A stretch of DNA of 5,626 nt, taken from NCBI GenBank assembly GCA_964594905.1, contig CAZQOI010000137.1, positions 1-5,626 on the forward strand, given 5' to 3'. A model generated the notes under the pieces. It was not told where the DNA came from and searched no databases. It saw only the letters and a program-made list of their open reading frames with translations. This stretch comes from Granulosicoccus sp964594905. GTDB lineage: Bacteria; Pseudomonadota; Gammaproteobacteria; Granulosicoccales; Granulosicoccaceae. Shown piece after piece: positions 5,363 through 5,626 of the stretch (its first letter is position 1; the number at the start of each line of letters is the position of its first letter). The translations under genes and the position numbers were made by a program.

Positions 5363-5626
5363 ATGACTCGCCGTGGTGGTGCTATAGCCACCACCGTTGT
5401 GTCGTTGTTACTGCTGTTGATGTTATGGCAATTTGCGGCTACCTCCCTCAATATGCGGTCTTTGCCCGCACCTGCTGATGTTTGGCAAGCACTGGTAACA
5501 GAGTTCTCTTCTGGAGAACTAATCTTCCACCTAACAGCCACACTATTGCGAGTCATAGCCGCGTTTGTCGTCGCTATGGTGATCGGCTCGTGCGTGGGAA
5601 TTTTGCTTGGCATGCTCGACACGCTC
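5363..5626 (+). CDS. ABC transporter inner-membrane permease, SsuC/TauC type (5' part, cut by window edge)
   Basis: The first 88 codons are open to the right edge. The product starts MTRRGGAIATTVVS with a first membrane segment (VVSLLLLLMLWQFAA), followed by the family-typical periplasmic stretch MRSLPAPADVWQALVTEFSSGEL and then LIFHLTATLLRVIAAFVVAMVIGSCVGILLGMLDTL, which contains the conserved 'hlxxTLxRvxxGF..A...G...G...G' pattern of the binding-protein-dependent transport permease family. It would form the transmembrane channel for the upstream binding protein; an ATPase gene is expected beyond the window. The chosen ATG has a weak GGTG about eight bases upstream. An in-frame TTG at 5324 is open but would add a hydrophilic lead, so it is less likely. 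The frame is the same as that of the preceding gene, separated by its TGA. Truncation is due to the window edge only. Confidence 0.85.
   Translation, partial: MTRRGGAIATTVVSLLLLLMLWQFAATSLNMRSLPAPADVWQALVTEFSSGELIFHLTATLLRVIAAFVVAMVIGSCVGILLGMLDTL

Noticed and set aside
5314..5622. 102-codon minus-strand open frame
   Set aside because: It is antisense to the permease, whose plus-strand product has clear family motifs and membrane segments; the antisense product is a low-complexity Ser/Thr/Asn-rich sequence without a recognisable family.
1..5626. CRISPR arrays, insertion sequences or tRNA genes
   Set aside because: No regularly spaced repeats, transposase-like frames, terminal repeats or cloverleaf patterns were found by eye.

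Overview
The window holds six protein genes in two divergent groups, separated by a control region of about 400 bases. Base composition is moderate, Shine-Dalgarno sites are GGAG-like, and most proteins carry Sec signal peptides. With PQQ-type periplasmic oxidation genes present, this suggests a Gram-negative proteobacterium, perhaps a gammaproteobacterial methylotroph or other alcohol/sugar oxidiser. That placement is inference; no rRNA or other phylogenetic marker is present.

Minus-strand group, read right to left: a PQQ-dependent sorbosone/glucose dehydrogenase-family protein (2670-3923), a small single-haem c-type cytochrome (2290-2613), a YVTN-type beta-propeller protein (1280-2293), and an exported substrate-binding protein of the kind linked to PQQ-dependent alcohol dehydrogenase systems (90-1280). 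The last three overlap by one to four bases, so they look like one translationally coupled operon. Dehydrogenase and cytochrome make a natural electron-transfer pair in the periplasm. The beta-propeller and binding protein belong to families found with ABC transporters near PQQ alcohol dehydrogenases; the matching ATPase and permease are not in this window and would be expected further left. A strong stem-loop lies just after the last gene (18-50), and another lies between the dehydrogenase and cytochrome genes (2623-2657).

Region 3924-4318 is the divergent promoter region. It holds inverted repeats (4145-4163 and 4282-4296), a weak candidate promoter for the minus operon, and an open frame of uncertain reality (3996-4265).

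Plus-strand group: a NitT/TauT (SsuA/NMT1-like) substrate-binding protein (4319-5320), followed 42 bases later by the start of its inner-membrane permease, which runs off the right edge (5363-5626). This is a second, unrelated ABC uptake system.

The layout suggests periplasmic quinoprotein oxidation coupled to two ABC-type systems. The most interesting idea is that the minus-strand beta-propeller and binding protein belong to a PedA1A2BC/Lut-like system, which in Pseudomonas putida and Methylorubrum is tied to lanthanide supply for PQQ enzymes. This rests on family resemblance, not on anything in the sequence that proves metal binding.
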